DNA from: DATMRF01 sp035566435
GTDB lineage: Bacteria; Verrucomicrobiota; Verrucomicrobiia; Limisphaerales; UBA8199
DNA: 64,000 nt
Assembly (NCBI GenBank): GCA_035566435.1
Contig: DATMRF010000080.1
Coordinates: forward strand, 60,698-124,697
Direction of reading: 5' to 3'
Numbering within the stretch: the stretch's first letter is position 1; every line of letters starts with the position of its first letter. Positions 16,501-25,084 of this stretch are shown one piece after another. Under the pieces are notes generated by a model that saw only the letters and a list, made by a program, of their open reading frames with translations, had not been told where the DNA came from and did not search any database. Both the position numbers and the translations under genes were made by a program.

Positions 16501-19500
16501 CGGCGAATACCCGCTCAAGTTCCCAGCGGCATCCGTCGCCCGCACCCGGTAACTGTAATTGGTCCCAGCCGCCAGCCCCGTGTCGCTGAAAGTCGTCCCC
16601 GTCGGTGTCCCAACCTGCGCGAAACCCGCGCTCCCGGGGTTCTGGCGCTCCACCAGATACCCCGTCACTCCCACGTTGTCCGTCGACGCGCTCCAACTCA
16701 GGTTGATCTGGCTCTGACTCACCGCTGTCGCTGTCAGGCTCCCCGGCGCCGTCGGCGGTGTGGTATCCGGAGGCAGGTTCCCTCCCTCCCAATTATCCAT
16801 TGTCAACCCCTGACCCGTCGGGGAGTAGATCCCAAGGCCCGGACTGCCGCCTGTTCTTACTTGTCCGGAGCCGGTGCTCACCCAACTCAGCACGGCGGTC
16901 CCGTTGCGGTACATGGTCACCGTTACTGGATCAACGCTGCCTTTTACCTCACATCTCAAAATGTCCCCAACCTGCCAGGTCACGTTACTCCCGGTGGCAA
17001 GTGAATAATAAACCCCGTCCCACCGGCTGTAGATCCGATAATCGTTTGTTGCAAAGACAAAACCGATGTAAAACCTGTCCTGAACAGCGTCGGCCCGCAA
17101 AATCACTCCCGTCCAGGGCCCTATCTTTGTTATCTGCGCTTGCGAATACTGGTCGTCGTTGAAGCTGTTTGCCGACCAAAACGCGTAGTTGTGGCTGTTC
17201 TCCACGTCAACTCCGACCTGGTTGTTGATCACCACCAAATTATTGGTAGAAATGGTTGGCTTGCTCCAGTTGCCGCCAAGCGACCCATTGGCCCGGTTGA
17301 AATTGTCACTGGCAACCGCGGGTGCCAGCGTCGTCGCGCTCGCCACCGGTGAATAGGGACTCAGGTTCCCCGCCGCATCCGTCGCCCGCACCCGATAGCT
17401 GTAATTCGTATTCCCTGCCAGCATCGTGTCGAAGTACGTCGTCCCCGTCACCGTCCCAACCTGCGCAAAACTGCTGCTGCCAGGATCCTGCCGCTCCACC
17501 AGGTAGCCCGTCACTCCCACGTTGTCCGTCGAAGCCGCCCAACTCAACTCGATTTGTGTTCCGCCCACCCCACTCGCCGTCAGGCTAGCCGGCGCCGTTG
17601 GCGGTATGGTATCCGGCGGCGGGGGCGCAATAGGCGTGTTCATGTCCGCCTGAATCTGCGCAGCAGTTAGCGCTACTTTGTACACCCGCAGCTCATCAAT
17701 CGTCCCCTGAAAATAATAACCACCCGAACGCCTCCCAATATTCGCGTTCAGCGCCGGGTTGGACTGCAAAGCCGGGACCGTGCCAATCAGAGTTCCATCA
17801 TCGAGCACACCGTTAACATAGATGTCCAGTGTCTTAGCCGTGGCGTTGTAAACTCCTGCAACGTGATACCATGTGTTTAAAGCCCTCACCGTCTTGCTGT
17901 ATCGCTGAACGTGCGAACTGGGAGTCGGCGATATCGCTACCCCAAAGGTTTCCACTCCCGTATCCGGACTGGTCTTTAACTGCCAACCCGACAACCCAGT
18001 CCCGGGGGAGTCTGACTTCGCGATGATCTGGCCGTCATCCGGAGGGGTGCCAGTGGCAAACACCCACGCCTCCAAAGTCATACTCCCCGTTAGCTGAAGC
18101 GACGTTGGATTTCCCAAGTCAACGTAACTGCTGGTACCATTGAATGAAAGAGCGCCGCCAGACTTCCCGACTGTCGTCCAGGTTGCCCCAACAATCGTTC
18201 CCGTGTTCCCGAGGCCGGATGAATCCGTGATCGTTGTCCCCGTACCCTCGTTGAACGAATACGCCGCCACCAAACCAGCATTACCAGCTGGCGTCGTCGC
18301 ACTGGCCACAGCGGAATACGGACTAAGGTTCCCCGCCGCATCCGTCGCCCGCACCCGGTAACTGTAATTCGTCCCCGGCGTGAGCGCACTGTCGTTGAAA
18401 GTCGTCCCCGTCGGCGTCCCAACCTGGACAAAGCTCGCGCTCCCGGGATTCTGCCGCTCCACCAGATACCCCGTCACCCCCACATTGTCCGTCGAAGCCG
18501 TCCAGCTCAGATTAATCTGGCTGCTACTGACTGCCGTCGCCGTCAGGCCCGTCGGTGCCGTCGGCGCCTGCGTATCCGGAGTCGTTGCGCTCGCCACACT
18601 CGAATATAGACTGAGGTTCCCCGCCGCGTCCGTCGCGCGCACCCGGTAGTTGTAGGTGCTGCCATTTGTTAAGCCCGTGTCGTTAAAAGTCGTCCCACTC
18701 GGCGTCCCAACCTGCACGAAACTCCCGCTCCCGGGATTCTGCCGCTCCACCAAATACCCCGTCACCCCCACATTGTCCGTCGAAGCCGTCCAGCTCAAAT
18801 TAATTTGGGCCCCGCTCACCGCCGTCGCCGTCAGGCCCGTCGGCGCTGTCGGCGGCTGCGTATCCGGAGTCGTCGCGCTCGCGACCGTCGAATACAAACT
18901 CAAGTTCCCCGCCGCATCCGTCGCCCGCACCCGGTAACCGTAAGTGTTGCCATTCGTTAAGCCCGTGTCGTTAAAAGTCGTCCCACTCGGCGTCCCAACC
19001 TGCACGAAACTCCCGCTCCCGGGATTCTGCCGCTCCACCAAATACCCCGTCACCCCCACGTTGTCCGTCGAAGCTGTCCAGCTCAAATTAATCTGGGTGC
19101 CGCTCACCGCTGTCGCCGTCAGGCCCGTCGGCGCCGTCGGCGGTTGCGTATCCGGAGCCAGCGTCGTCGCGCTCACGACCGCCGAATACAAGCTCAAGTT
19201 CCCCGCCGCATCCGTCGCCCGCACCCGGTAGCTGTAATTCGTCCCTGCCGTCAGCCCACTGTCGTTGAAAGTCGTCCCACTCGGCGTCCCAACCTGCACG
19301 AAACTCCCGCTCCCGGGATTCTGACGCTCCACCAAATACCCCGTCACCCCCACGTTGTCCGTGGATGCCGTCCAACTCAGGTTAATCTGGCTCCCGCTCA
19401 CCGCCGTCGCCGTTAGGCCCGTCGGCGCCGTCGGCGGCTGCGTATCCGGAGCCAACGTCGTCGCGCTCGCGACTGTCGAATACAAGCTCAGGTTTCCCGC

Positions 19501-21072
19501 CGCATCCGTCGCCCGCACCCGGTAATTGTAATTGGTACCCGCCGTCAGCCCCGTGTCACTGAACGTCGTCCCCGCTGGCGTCCCAACCTGCACGAAACTC
19601 CCGCTCCCGGGATTCTGACGCTCCACCAAATACCCCGTCACCCCCACGTTGTCCGTGGACGCCGTCCAACTCAGGTTGATCTGGCTTTGGCTCACCGCCG
19701 TCGCCGTCAGACCCGTTGGCGCCGTCGGCGGCTGCGTATCCGGAGTCGTCGCGCTCGCCACACTCGAATACCCGCTCAAGTTCCCCGCCGCGTCCGTCGC
19801 CCGCACCCGGTAACTGTAGCTGCTGGCGTTCACCAAACCTGTGTCGTTAAAGGTTGTGCCCGTGGGGGTCCCAACCTGCACGAAACTCGTGCTCCCGGGA
19901 TCCTGCCGCTCCACCATGTACCCCGTCACTCCCACATTGTCCGTCGAAGCCGTCCAGCTCAGATTAATTTGGGTCCCGCTCACCGCCGTCGCCGTCAGGC
20001 CCGTCGGCGCCGTCGGCGGCTGCGTGTCCGGAGTCGTCGCGCTCGCCACACTCGAATACGGACTCAGGTTCCCCGCCGCATCCGTCGCCCGCACCCGGTA
20101 GCTGTAGCTGCTGCCGTTCGTCAGACCCGTGTCATTAAAGGTTGTACCCGTCGGGGTCCCAACCTGCACGAAACTCCCGCTCCCGGGATTCTGCCGCTCC
20201 ACAAAATACCCCGTCACCCCCACATTGTCCGTCGAAGCCGTCCAGCTCAAATTAATTTGGGTCCCGCTGACCGCGGTCGCCGTCAGGCCCGTCGGCGCCG
20301 TCGGCGGTTGCGTATCCGGGCTTATCGGCGTGTTCATGTCCGCCTGAATCTGCGCAGCAGTTAGCGCTACTTTGTACACCCGCAGCTCATCAATCGTCCC
20401 TGGAAAATAATAACCACCCGAACGCCTCCCAATGTTTGCGTTTATAGCCGCATTCGCTTGCGAAGCCGGTACCGTGCCGCTCAGAGTTCCATCATCCAGC
20501 ACACCGTTCACGTAAATGTCCAATGTTTTGGCACTGGCGTTGTAAACTCCCGCAACGTGATACCACGTGTTTAGAGCACGCACGGTCTTGCTGTATCGCT
20601 GAACGTGGGTAGTGCCGTTCCCCGATATGGCGATCCCGAACGTCTCGACTCCTGTATCCGGACTGGTCTTTAGCTGCCACCCTGACCCGGTGGCTCCTTT
20701 CGCGATGATCTGGCCGTCATCCGGAGGAGTCGCGGTTGCAAATACCCACGCCTCCAAAGTCATACTTCCCGTTAACTGAAGCGAGGTTGGATTTCCCAAG
20801 TCGACATAACTGCTGGTACCATTGAATGAAAGTGCACCACTGTACTTCCCAGAAGTCGTCCATGTTGCCCCAACTATCGTTCCTGTGTTCCCGAGGCCTG
20901 ACGAATCTGTGAGCGTTGTCCCCGCACCTGCGTTGAACGAATACGCCGCCACCAGCCCGCTGGTCTGGGCCGCAGCCGGGCCACTCATCCAGTTTAAGGC
21001 TGAGGTTATTACACCCAGCAGCAAGAAGCGCGTCTGGGTTCGCCGAGTGATGTTGAAAGTTCCTTTAAACAT
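13501..21072 (-). CDS. Giant secreted modular protein: LamG, fibronectin-III repeats, Ig-like and PQQ-like propeller
   Basis: About 2520 residues. A signal peptide (RFLLLGVITSALNWM...AAA) ends near residue 36. Modules in order: LamG 1 (about 40-250), seven fibronectin-III repeats (about 255-930), LamG 2 (930-1145), one Fn3, a jelly-roll module starting SDNFNRANGSLGGNW (about 1250-1430), two Fn3, LamG 3 (1630-1845), one Fn3, an Ig-like domain (1945-2020) and a C-terminal PQQ/quinoprotein-like beta-propeller of about 500 residues (from YHNDNFRTGQ). The modules suggest carbohydrate binding and a surface location; no catalytic site is recognised. ATG 21070-21072 is used; the frame extends to a TTG at 21090. 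Located inside the polysaccharide locus, it may be a surface lectin or matrix protein (inference). Confidence 0.85.
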   Translation of the reverse strand: MFKGTFNITRRTQTRFLLLGVITSALNWMSGPAAAQTSGLVAAYSFNAGAGTTLTDSSGLGNTGTIVGATWTTSGKYSGALSFNGTSSYVDLGNPTSLQLTGSMTLEAWVFATATPPDDGQIIAKGATGSGWQLKTSPDTGVETFGIAISGNGTTHVQRYSKTVRALNTWYHVAGVYNASAKTLDIYVNGVLDDGTLSGTVPASQANAAINANIGRRSGGYYFPGTIDELRVYKVALTAAQIQADMNTPISPDTQPPTAPTGLTATAVSGTQINLSWTASTDNVGVTGYFVERQNPGSGSFVQVGTPTGTTFNDTGLTNGSSYSYRVRATDAAGNLSPYSSVASATTPDTQPPTAPTGLTATAVSGTQINLSWTASTDNVGVTGYMVERQDPGSTSFVQVGTPTGTTFNDTGLVNASSYSYRVRATDAAGNLSGYSSVASATTPDTQPPTAPTGLTATAVSQSQINLSWTASTDNVGVTGYLVERQNPGSGSFVQVGTPAGTTFSDTGLTAGTNYNYRVRATDAAGNLSLYSTVASATTLAPDTQPPTAPTGLTATAVSGSQINLSWTASTDNVGVTGYLVERQNPGSGSFVQVGTPSGTTFNDSGLTAGTNYSYRVRATDAAGNLSLYSAVVSATTLAPDTQPPTAPTGLTATAVSGTQINLSWTASTDNVGVTGYLVERQNPGSGSFVQVGTPSGTTFNDTGLTNGNTYGYRVRATDAAGNLSLYSTVASATTPDTQPPTAPTGLTATAVSGAQINLSWTASTDNVGVTGYLVERQNPGSGSFVQVGTPSGTTFNDTGLTNGSTYNYRVRATDAAGNLSLYSSVASATTPDTQAPTAPTGLTATAVSSSQINLSWTASTDNVGVTGYLVERQNPGSASFVQVGTPTGTTFNDSALTPGTNYSYRVRATDAAGNLSPYSAVASATTPAGNAGLVAAYSFNEGTGTTITDSSGLGNTGTIVGATWTTVGKSGGALSFNGTSSYVDLGNPTSLQLTGSMTLEAWVFATGTPPDDGQIIAKSDSPGTGLSGWQLKTSPDTGVETFGVAISPTPSSHVQRYSKTVRALNTWYHVAGVYNATAKTLDIYVNGVLDDGTLIGTVPALQSNPALNANIGRRSGGYYFQGTIDELRVYKVALTAAQIQADMNTPIAPPPPDTIPPTAPASLTASGVGGTQIELSWAASTDNVGVTGYLVERQDPGSSSFAQVGTVTGTTYFDTMLAGNTNYSYRVRATDAAGNLSPYSPVASATTLAPAVASDNFNRANGSLGGNWSKPTISTNNLVVINNQVGVDVENSHNYAFWSANSFNDDQYSQAQITKIGPWTGVILRADAVQDRFYIGFVFATNDYRIYSRWDGVYYSLATGSNVTWQVGDILRCEVKGSVDPVTVTMYRNGTAVLSWVSTGSGQVRTGGSPGLGIYSPTGQGLTMDNWEGGNLPPDTTPPTAPGSLTATAVSQSQINLSWSASTDNVGVTGYLVERQNPGSAGFAQVGTPTGTTFSDTGLAAGTNYSYRVRATDAAGNLSGYSPVASATTLAPDTQPPTAPASLTATAINGGQINLSWAASTDNVGVTGYLVERENPGSTTFAQIGTASGTTYNDTGLSPNSTYSYQVRATDAAGNLSGYSPVASATTPAANPGLAAAYSFNEGAGTTVTDSSANGNSGTIFGATWTTSGKYGDALSFDGSTSYVDLGNPGSLQLTGSMTLEAWVFATGTPPDDGQIIAKSDTGSGLGGWQLKTTPDTGVETFGVAVSADGNTHVHRYSKTVRALNTWYHVAGVYNASAKTLDIYVNGVLDDGVLNGPVPASQVNPALNANIGRRSGGYYFQGTIDEVRVYSVALTATQIQADMNTPLGLPPTAPGNLAASVVSGSQVDLSWTASTASAGVAGYLVERCQGKNCSGFAQIGTTTGTNYSDTGLTVSTAYSYRVRAIDSVGTLGPYSQVAQAFTGLVVSPSVAALTFTRTQQFTASSGSVTWSVDGVTGGSAASGTITTGGLYTPPSIVGTHTVTATTTDLSQTGTAMVYITGNPGVFTYHNDNFRTGQNTNETVLTTANVNPTSFGKLFAYTLDGQTFSSPLYVANVNIPGQGFHNALYVATEHDSVYAFDADGLSSTPLWHASFINPAAGVTTIPLADIGNTGPDIPNEVGITSTPVIDSAGGTIYVVAKTKEVSGNKTTYVARLHALDITTGAEKLGGPVVIPNVDSLRENQRTGLLLANGVVYFGFASHGDISPWNGEVLGYNAATLQPILAFNAAPAAGSSGIWMNGCGPAVDASGSIYFITGNGTFDANTGGSDYGDSFVKISPAGVVVDYFTPFDQATLDAQDLDLCSGGVLLLPDQAGAHVHEMVSAGKGGTIYLVDRDNMGHFHSGGDLVVQSIPNIFPNLLATDGGNFSSPVFYNGSVYFGPVANTIQAFQLSNGLLSTTPTSQTSQIYYGRGGTMAVSANGNANGIFWALRCNDTVEPPQIPGVPGTLHAYDATNLGNELYNSDQAGSRDTLDFWWKFTVPIVVNGKVFITSVNQVTAYGLLP
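18290..20320. repeat. Tandem fibronectin-III coding repeats, unit 288-294 bp
   Basis: Seven consecutive units start at about 20313, 20025, 19737, 19443, 19149, 18861 and 18573 (minus strand), marked by the codons for PDTQPPTAPTGL. Spacing is 288 or 294 bases; the 6-base difference reflects units that carry LAP before PDTQ. Units are near-identical at the DNA level, including silent positions, which points to recent duplication or homogenisation. Confidence 0.85.
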
Positions 21073-21188
21073 ATAACGTTGGTAAAACAACCTCAGAGGT
21101 CAGTTCAGTATTGATAATCAGTATTAATTCATCACTAAGCATGGTCTGCGTCAGGTGCCAGGGACCGTTCCGCAGGACCCTTGCGTAG

Positions 21189-23576
21189 TTACAGTCCTCC
21201 GCCCGCCCAGTTATCCAGGGTCAGGCCCAGGCCGCTGGGCGAGTAGATGCCGATCCCCGGGCTCCCCCCAGTCCTTACCTGCGCCGGCACGGTGCTTGTC
21301 CAGCTCAAGACCGGGAACCCGTTCTGATACACCGTTAAAGTCATCGGATTCACGCTGCCTTTGGCCTCCATCCTGAAAGTGTCTCCCACTTGCCACGTCG
21401 CGGCATTCCCGCTGGCCAGCAAGTAGTAATTCCCATCCCACCGACCATAAATGCGATAATCGTTCGGACCCACCAGGAGCCCAAGGTAAAACCGGTCCAG
21501 GACCGAGTCCGCCCGCAAGATCACACCCGGCCACGACCCCATCTTGGTGATCGTGATCTGCGAGTACTGATCGTCCCCAAAACTGTTTGCCGTCCAGAAA
21601 GCATAATTATAGCTGTTCTCAACATCGACCCCCACCTGGTTGCCGGTGATCACCAAATTATTCTCCGCGGCGATTGGCTTGGCCCAGTTCGGGCCGAGGC
21701 TCCCATCCGGGCGGTTAAAATCATCACTCGCGCCGCTACCACCGCCACCACCTGCCGGCGTACTGGCGCTCGCCACAGCCGAGTATCCACTTAGGTTCCC
21801 CGCGGCATCCCTCGCCCGCACCCGGTAACTGTAATTAGTCCCTGCCGTCAGCCCCGTGTCGCCGAAGGTCGTCCCCGTCGGCGTCCCAACCTGCACGAAA
21901 CTCGCGCTTCCGGGATTCTGCCGCTCCACGAAGTAACCCGTCACCCCCACGTTGTCGGTTGAAGCCGTCCAACTCAGGTTAATCTGGCTGCCGCTGATCG
22001 CCGTCGCCGTCAGGCCCGTCGGCGCCGTCGGGGGCTGGGTATCCGGAGGCAGGGTATTTGCAGGCAGGTTCCCTCCCTCCCAATTGTCCAGAGTCAACCC
22101 TTGCCCGCTCGGGGAATAGATTCCAAGGCCAGGACTGCCTCCGGTCCTCACTTGCCCCGAGCCTGTGCTCACCCAACTCAACACCGCCGTCCCATTGCGA
22201 TACATGGTGATCGTCACCGGATCAACCGTTCCCCTGGCCTCCAACCTTAAAACATCCCCAACCTGCCAGGTCTGTGCGCTTCCGGTCGCCAGCGAATAGT
22301 ACGCCCCGTCCCACCGGCTGTAGATCCGGTAATCGTTCGGCCCGAAGACAAAACCCATGTAAAACCTGTCCTGAACACCGTCCGCCCGCAAAATCACTCC
22401 CGTCCAGGGCCCTATCTTCGTTATCTGCGCTTGCGAATATTGATCGTCGTTGAAACTGTTTGCCGACCAAAACGCATAGGTGTGAAAATTCTCCACCGCG
22501 ACACCGACCTGGTTGTTGACCACGACTAAATTATTCACAGAGGTGATTGGTTTGCTCCAGTTGACACCAAGCAGCCCATTCGCCCGGTTGAAATTGTCGC
22601 TCGCCACCGCGCCCGTCAGCGTCGTCGCGCTCGCCACTGGCGAATAGGGACTCAGATTCCCCGCCGCATCCGTCGCCCGCACCCTGTAACTATAGGCAGT
22701 GGTACCCGCCAGCATCGTGTCCATGTACGTCGTCCCCGTTGGCGTCCCAACCTGCACAAAATTCGTGCTCCCCGGATCCTGCCGCTCCACCAAATACCCC
22801 GTCACCCCAACGTTGTCCATCGAGGTGGCCCAACTCAGCTCGATTTGTGTCCCGCCCACCCCACTCGCCGTCAGACTCGCCGGCGCTGTGGGCGGTTGCG
22901 TGTCCGGTGTAGGCGGAGCCAGGCTCCCGCCCGCCCAGTTATCCAGGGTCAGCCCCAGGCCGCTGGGCGAGTAGATGCCGATCCCCGGGCTCCCCCCAGT
23001 CCTTACCTGCGCCGGCACAGTGCTTGTCCAGCTCAAGACCGGGGTCCCGTTCTGATAAAGGGTTAAAGTCAGCGGATTGATGCTGCCCTTGACCTCCATC
23101 CTGAAGGTGTCTCCCAGTTGCCACGTCGCGGCATTCCCGCTGGCCAGCAAGTAGTAATTCCCATCCCACCGACCATAAATGCGATAATCGTTCGGACCCA
23201 CCAGGAGCCCAAGATAAAACCGGTCCAGGACCGAGTCCGCCCGCAAGATCACACCCGGCCACGACCCCATCTTGGTGATCGTGATCTGCGAGTATTGATC
23301 GTCCCCAAAACTGTTCGCGGCCCAGAAAGCATAATTATAGCTGTTCTCAACATCAACGCCCGCTTGGCTGCCAACGATTACTAAATTATTCTGCGATGCG
23401 ATTGGTTTGGCCCAGTTCGGACCCAGAGGCCCATCGCCGCGATTGAAATTATCAACGGCACCGCCGCCTTGAGCTGCCGCGGAAGCGCCCAGCAAAAGCA
23501 AAACTGATGAGATAACAGGCAGGGCTAATACACGCCCGATGCGCAGCCGTCGGCTGTTCGAAAATCCGAAGTACAT
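21189..23576 (-). CDS. Secreted modular protein: three jelly-roll modules alternating with fibronectin-III
   Basis: About 795 residues from ATG 23574-23576, with a signal peptide (RVLALPVISSVLLLLGASAAA). Order: jelly-roll module A (FNRGDGPLGPNWAKP), Fn3, module B (FNRANGLLGVNWSKP), Fn3, module C (FNRPDGSLGPNWAKP). Each jelly-roll module is about 180 residues and ends in LDNWAGG or LDNWEGG; it resembles concanavalin-like/DUF1080 beta-sandwiches. Modules A and C are near-identical in DNA, while B is closest to the single module in the neighbouring giant gene. No catalytic residues are identified. Likely an extracellular glycan-binding protein (inference). The frame is open to 23648, but the extra residues precede the signal peptide. 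Confidence 0.8.
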   Translation of the reverse strand: MYFGFSNSRRLRIGRVLALPVISSVLLLLGASAAAQGGGAVDNFNRGDGPLGPNWAKPIASQNNLVIVGSQAGVDVENSYNYAFWAANSFGDDQYSQITITKMGSWPGVILRADSVLDRFYLGLLVGPNDYRIYGRWDGNYYLLASGNAATWQLGDTFRMEVKGSINPLTLTLYQNGTPVLSWTSTVPAQVRTGGSPGIGIYSPSGLGLTLDNWAGGSLAPPTPDTQPPTAPASLTASGVGGTQIELSWATSMDNVGVTGYLVERQDPGSTNFVQVGTPTGTTYMDTMLAGTTAYSYRVRATDAAGNLSPYSPVASATTLTGAVASDNFNRANGLLGVNWSKPITSVNNLVVVNNQVGVAVENFHTYAFWSANSFNDDQYSQAQITKIGPWTGVILRADGVQDRFYMGFVFGPNDYRIYSRWDGAYYSLATGSAQTWQVGDVLRLEARGTVDPVTITMYRNGTAVLSWVSTGSGQVRTGGSPGLGIYSPSGQGLTLDNWEGGNLPANTLPPDTQPPTAPTGLTATAISGSQINLSWTASTDNVGVTGYFVERQNPGSASFVQVGTPTGTTFGDTGLTAGTNYSYRVRARDAAGNLSGYSAVASASTPAGGGGGSGASDDFNRPDGSLGPNWAKPIAAENNLVITGNQVGVDVENSYNYAFWTANSFGDDQYSQITITKMGSWPGVILRADSVLDRFYLGLLVGPNDYRIYGRWDGNYYLLASGNAATWQVGDTFRMEAKGSVNPMTLTVYQNGFPVLSWTSTVPAQVRTGGSPGIGIYSPSGLGLTLDNWAGGGL
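21190..21740. repeat. Jelly-roll module C, copy of 22920-23440
   Basis: By eye, these bases match 22920-23440 almost base for base, with a central run of about 170 bases (around 21395-21565 against 23123-23293) that shows only isolated differences. Silent sites are conserved as well, so this is a recent duplication or gene conversion within one gene. Confidence 0.75.
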
Positions 23577-23725
23577 AAGGCAGCTCAATGGCTCAAGTTC
23601 GTATGAGTTATGGCGCAAAATCTCGCACCGGTGCTCCCCACCCGTCAAGAGCCGGACGGACCCGATAGCCTATCCGAACCAATACGGATACCGCCAGGTT
23701 TCACCCCAAATCTGATGTACCGTCC

Positions 23726-25084
23726 CTATACGGTCGCCGTGGCGAGTTCCCCGCTTGGCGGTACGCCATCGGCTGGGTCCGTGTCTTGCCGGGGCCTCCC
23801 GATGCTCTCATAAATAAATCCAAGCCGCCCCATCTCCGCCGCGTCAAAGAGGTTGCGTCCGTCAAACAGGATTGGGTGGGTGAGCGAGCTCCGCACGCGC
23901 TCCAGATCCAGCTTTTTGAACCGCTCCCATTCTGTCGCGATGACCAGGGCATCGCAGCCTGCCGACACCTCGTCCATATCGTTCACGAACTCAGCCTCTT
24001 TCAGCACGGCCTTGGCCTTTTCCATCGCCTTGGGATCGTGTACGCGTAAACTCGCCCCTTCCTGCTGCAGGCGCAGGCAAAGTTCGATCGCTGGAGACAT
24101 TCTGATGTCATCCGTATTCTCCTTGAATGCCAGCCCCAGCACGCCGATTCTTTTGCCCTTCAGCACCCAAAGCGTATTTCTTATTTTGTTTACGAAATGA
24201 TCCATCTGCGCCGCGTTGATCCTCTGCACTTCCTTCAACAACGCGAAATCGCACCCCACCTGCCTGCTGATCTCGATGAAAGCGCTCAAATCCTTCGGAA
24301 AACAACTCCCGCCAAAACCCAAGGACGCCTTCAGAAAACGACGCCCGATGCGCTCGTCCATGCCCATGCCATTCGCCACTTCCTCCACATTCGCCCCCGT
24401 CGCCTCACAGATCTGCGCGATCGCGTTGATATACGATATTTTCAACGCCAAAAAGGAATTGGAGGCGTGTTTGATCAATTCCGCCGAGTTGATATCCGTA
24501 ACGATTATCGGGGCCTTGAATGGCGCATAGATTTCCTTCATCGCCGGGACCGGACGTTGCGTCCTCACCCCAATCACGACCCGGTCCGGATGCATTAAAT
24601 CGCCAACCGCAAATCCTTCGCGCAGAAACTCCGGGTTGCTCACGACATCGAATTCAAATTTCCCGCGACCATACCGCTTGATGGTCTCGGCCACCTTGTC
24701 CCCGGTCTTCACCGGGACCGTGCTCTTGTCAACCACCACTTTGTAGCTCGTCATGGTGCCGGCAATGTCGCGTGCCACCTTCTCGATGAAACTCAAATCC
24801 ACGGAACCGTCAGGCAACGCCGGCGTGGGCACCGCGATAAAAATGACATCCGATCTCTCCACGCCCTCAGCCGTACTCGTCGTGAAACTCAAGCGCCCGG
24901 TCGCGGCGTTTGCCCTGACCATCTCTTCCAGTCCGGGCTCGTAGATCGGCAGCCGGCCCCCGCGGAGAAGGCTGATCTTCGCCGAATCGTTATCCACGCA
25001 AATCACCCGGTGTCCGACCTGCGCGAAACAAGCCCCGGTCACCAGGCCGACATAGCCCGTTCCGATAATCGTAAGTTTCATCAT
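23726..25084 (-). CDS. ugd: UDP-glucose 6-dehydrogenase
   Basis: 452 residues: IGTGYVGLVTGACFAQVGH (NAD-binding N-terminus), VPTPALPDGSVDLSFIE, STVPVKTGDKV, NPEFLREGFAVGDLMHPDRV, and the catalytic-cysteine motif GFGGSCFPKD. The C-terminal domain has GLAFKENTDDIRMSPAIEL. It oxidises UDP-glucose to UDP-glucuronate with two NAD+. The ATG directly abuts the stop of the DUF4038 gene (no gap). The subfamily is the UDP-glucose type; it is unlikely to be the UDP-GlcNAc dehydrogenase that the diNAc-uronic acid route needs. Its usual downstream partner, the decarboxylase at 323-1164, is dead. Confidence 0.93.
   Translation of the reverse strand: MMKLTIIGTGYVGLVTGACFAQVGHRVICVDNDSAKISLLRGGRLPIYEPGLEEMVRANAATGRLSFTTSTAEGVERSDVIFIAVPTPALPDGSVDLSFIEKVARDIAGTMTSYKVVVDKSTVPVKTGDKVAETIKRYGRGKFEFDVVSNPEFLREGFAVGDLMHPDRVVIGVRTQRPVPAMKEIYAPFKAPIIVTDINSAELIKHASNSFLALKISYINAIAQICEATGANVEEVANGMGMDERIGRRFLKASLGFGGSCFPKDLSAFIEISRQVGCDFALLKEVQRINAAQMDHFVNKIRNTLWVLKGKRIGVLGLAFKENTDDIRMSPAIELCLRLQQEGASLRVHDPKAMEKAKAVLKEAEFVNDMDEVSAGCDALVIATEWERFKKLDLERVRSSLTHPILFDGRNLFDAAEMGRLGFIYESIGRPRQDTDPADGVPPSGELATATV

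Noticed and set aside
18656..19231. Two long, near-identical open frames on the plus strand (18656-18937 and 18944-19231)
   Set aside because: They are antisense readings of the Fn3 repeats; GC-rich repeat codons keep the opposite strand open. The proteins have no family features.
18290..20320. Regularly spaced repeats, considered as a CRISPR-like array
   Set aside because: The 288-294 bp units are themselves coding for Fn3 domains and have no short repeat-spacer structure.
23726..25084. Nucleotide-sugar dehydrogenase considered as UDP-GlcNAc 6-dehydrogenase (WbpA)
   Set aside because: Motifs and N-terminus match the UDP-glucose dehydrogenase subfamily (LPIYEPGLEEMV, NPEFLREGFAVGD); substrate would need an assay.
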